From Gemmatimonadota bacterium (lineage in GTDB: Bacteria > Gemmatimonadota > Gemmatimonadetes > Gemmatimonadales > GWC2-71-9), in contig QHTX01000176.1 of NCBI GenBank assembly GCA_003220975.1, positions 1 through 7,049 on the forward strand: 7,049 bases of DNA, in the 5' to 3' direction. The notes beneath the pieces were generated by a model. It did no database searches, was not told the DNA's origin, and saw only the letters and a program-made list of their open reading frames with translations. The first letter of the stretch is position 1, and each line of letters opens with the position of its first letter. Below are positions 6,056 through 7,049 of this stretch, one piece after another. A program made the translations under genes and the position numbers.

Positions 6056-6667
6056 GTGCCCCCCCCGCCCACCCAAAATTGGATTGAGGCCGTGCGCTTC
6101 GGGGACGATGGACTCGTCCCCGTCGTCGCTCAGAGCGCGCTCGCCGGCGAAGTGCTGATGGTCGGCTACGCCGACCGCGAGGCGCTCGAGCGGACGCGCG
6201 CCACCGGTCAAGCGCATTATCACAGCCGCTCGCGCAGCGCGCTGTGGCGCAAGGGCGAAACCTCAGGCCACACGCAGGCCGTCGCCGAGGTGCGCGTGGA
6301 TTGCGACGGCGACGCGGTGCTGTACGTGGTGCGCCAGCGCGGTCCCGCGTGCCACACCGGTGCGCCGACCTGCTTCGGCGCGCCGGCCGGCGGCACGCTC
6401 GCCCGGCTCGCCGGCACCGTGGCCGAGCGCGCGCGCACGCGTCCGGCGGGCTCGTACACCGCCCAGCTGCTCGAAGCGGGCGTGGCGAAGATCGCCCAGA
6501 AGGTGGGGGAGGAAGCGGTGGAGACCGTGGTGGCCGCGACCGCCGAAGACGACGCGCGGCTCGCCAGCGAGGCGGCGGATCTTCTCTACCATCTGGTCGT
6601 CCTCCTCGAGGCGAAGCAGCTCCCGCTCGATCGCGTGCTCGAGGAGCTCGAGCGCCGGGCCCGCTAG
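6056..6667 (+). CDS. hisIE: Bifunctional phosphoribosyl-AMP cyclohydrolase / phosphoribosyl-ATP pyrophosphatase
   Basis: Catalyses steps two and three of histidine biosynthesis in the cytoplasm: hydrolysis of phosphoribosyl-ATP to phosphoribosyl-AMP (HisE) and opening of the adenine ring (HisI). It has 203 residues, usual for the fusion. The HisI domain occupies about 9-108, with VPVVAQ, GEVLMVGY (31-38), SRSRSALWRKGETSGH (57-72), the metal-binding DCDGD (82-86) and GPACHTGAPTCF (96-107) carrying the conserved cysteines. The HisE domain (about 114-203) shows GSYTAQLLEAG (132-142), KIAQKVGEEAVETVVAA (145-161) and EAADLLYHLVVLL (172-184). The start is GTG at 6056: there is no ATG upstream of the conserved WIEAVRF, and the promoter places transcription start at this codon. 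The next four codons all encode proline, written within a run of eight C (6059-6066). No other his gene is visible. dnaE follows after nine bases. Confidence 0.95.
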   Translation: MPPPPTQNWIEAVRFGDDGLVPVVAQSALAGEVLMVGYADREALERTRATGQAHYHSRSRSALWRKGETSGHTQAVAEVRVDCDGDAVLYVVRQRGPACHTGAPTCFGAPAGGTLARLAGTVAERARTRPAGSYTAQLLEAGVAKIAQKVGEEAVETVVAATAEDDARLASEAADLLYHLVVLLEAKQLPLDRVLEELERRAR

Positions 6668-6676
6668 GGGAGCGAC

Positions 6677-7049
6677 ATGGCGTTCGTCCACCTCCACACC
6701 CACAGCGAGTACTCCCTCCTCGACGGCGCCAACCGCATCCCCGACCTGCTCGATCGGGTCCAGGCGCTGGGGATGGACTCGCTGGCGATCACCGACCACG
6801 GCAACCTGCACGGCGCGTGGCAGTTCTATACCGAGGCCAAGGCCCGTAACGTCCGGCCGATCCTGGGGTTCGAGGCCTATCTCGCGTTCGGCAGCCGCTT
6901 GAAGCGCGAGCGGCCGACGGACGCTCCCGCCGTCTACTCGCATCTCGTCCTGCTCGCGCGGAACCGCCGGGGATACCACAACCTGGTCAAGCTCTCGTCC
7001 ATCGGGTTCCTCGAGGGTTACTACCGGCGGCCGCGCATCGACCGCGAGG
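6677..7049 (+). CDS. dnaE: DNA polymerase III alpha subunit, N-terminal PHP domain (3' end beyond window)
   Basis: The replicative polymerase catalytic subunit; the 124 visible residues are all within the N-terminal PHP domain. FVHLHTHSEYSLLDGA (3-18) is the family signature, with the His-x-His metal motif (His5, His7, His9) and Asp16. LAITDHGNLHGA (36-47) supplies Asp40 and His41, GFEAYLA (64-70) supplies Glu66, and YSHLVLLARN (87-96) supplies His89. GYHNLVKLSS and GFLEGYYRRPRID follow as in other DnaE proteins. The recognisable metal ligands are retained in this part, so the domain is not obviously degenerate as it is in Escherichia coli. ATG 6677 is chosen because AGGGGAG (6666-6672), overlapping the hisIE stop codon, is a good Shine-Dalgarno sequence four bases upstream. 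The nine-base gap suggests co-transcription with hisIE. The frame is open to the window end. Confidence 0.95.
   Translation, partial: MAFVHLHTHSEYSLLDGANRIPDLLDRVQALGMDSLAITDHGNLHGAWQFYTEAKARNVRPILGFEAYLAFGSRLKRERPTDAPAVYSHLVLLARNRRGYHNLVKLSSIGFLEGYYRRPRIDRE

Noticed and set aside
1..7049. tRNA, rRNA, transposase or toxin-antitoxin genes
   Set aside because: No cloverleaf-like or rRNA sequence and no recognisable mobile-element protein was found in the gaps, all of which are shorter than 100 bases.

Overview
The window is high-GC bacterial chromosome, densely coding, with very short intergenic gaps. Its protein mix is a COG4324-type aminopeptidase, a PorV/PorQ-like outer-membrane protein whose signal peptide ends in Ala-Ala-Gln, and an M30-like zinc lipoprotein, next to housekeeping genes. 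This suggests a diderm with Gemmatimonadota-like composition. The phylum is inferred from general style only, because no marker gene is complete. I see no rRNA, tRNA, CRISPR array, transposase or phage gene.

Layout. Positions 2-1093 (+) hold most of a glutamate dehydrogenase whose N-terminus lies before the window. It converges on a four-gene minus-strand run, with a hairpin-rich gap of 60 bases between them (1094-1153). In transcription order the run is: a CPA2-type cation:proton antiporter (5990 to 4655) carrying an apparent frameshift near 5225-5245; an M30-like zinc-metallopeptidase lipoprotein (4719 to 3088); a PorV/PorQ-like outer-membrane beta-barrel protein (3069 to 2212); and a membrane-anchored COG4324/PF10023 aminopeptidase (2224 to 1154). 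The genes overlap or lie within 18 bases of each other, so they probably form one operon. Apart from the antiporter, all products are predicted to act outside the cytoplasm. On the other side of a compact divergent promoter region, hisIE (6056-6667, histidine biosynthesis) and the start of dnaE (from 6677, DNA polymerase III alpha) run on the plus strand with 9 bases between them.

The most interesting material is non-coding or overlaps coding sequence. (1) The divergent promoters at 5998-6049 share one near-palindromic -35 element (TTGACAA), have identical -10 hexamers (TATTTT) placed symmetrically around it, and each sits 6-7 bases from a start codon, so both transcripts would be leaderless. 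(2) A quasi-palindrome built from 13-base units (2985-3079) follows the stop codon of the lipoprotein gene, contains the start codon of the PorV-like gene, and encodes the region before its signal-peptide core. (3) A second hairpin element, after the stop codon of the aminopeptidase gene (1100-1155), is built from 8-base tandem units and begins with the same 9-mer as element 2, which points to a lineage-specific family of gene-end hairpins.
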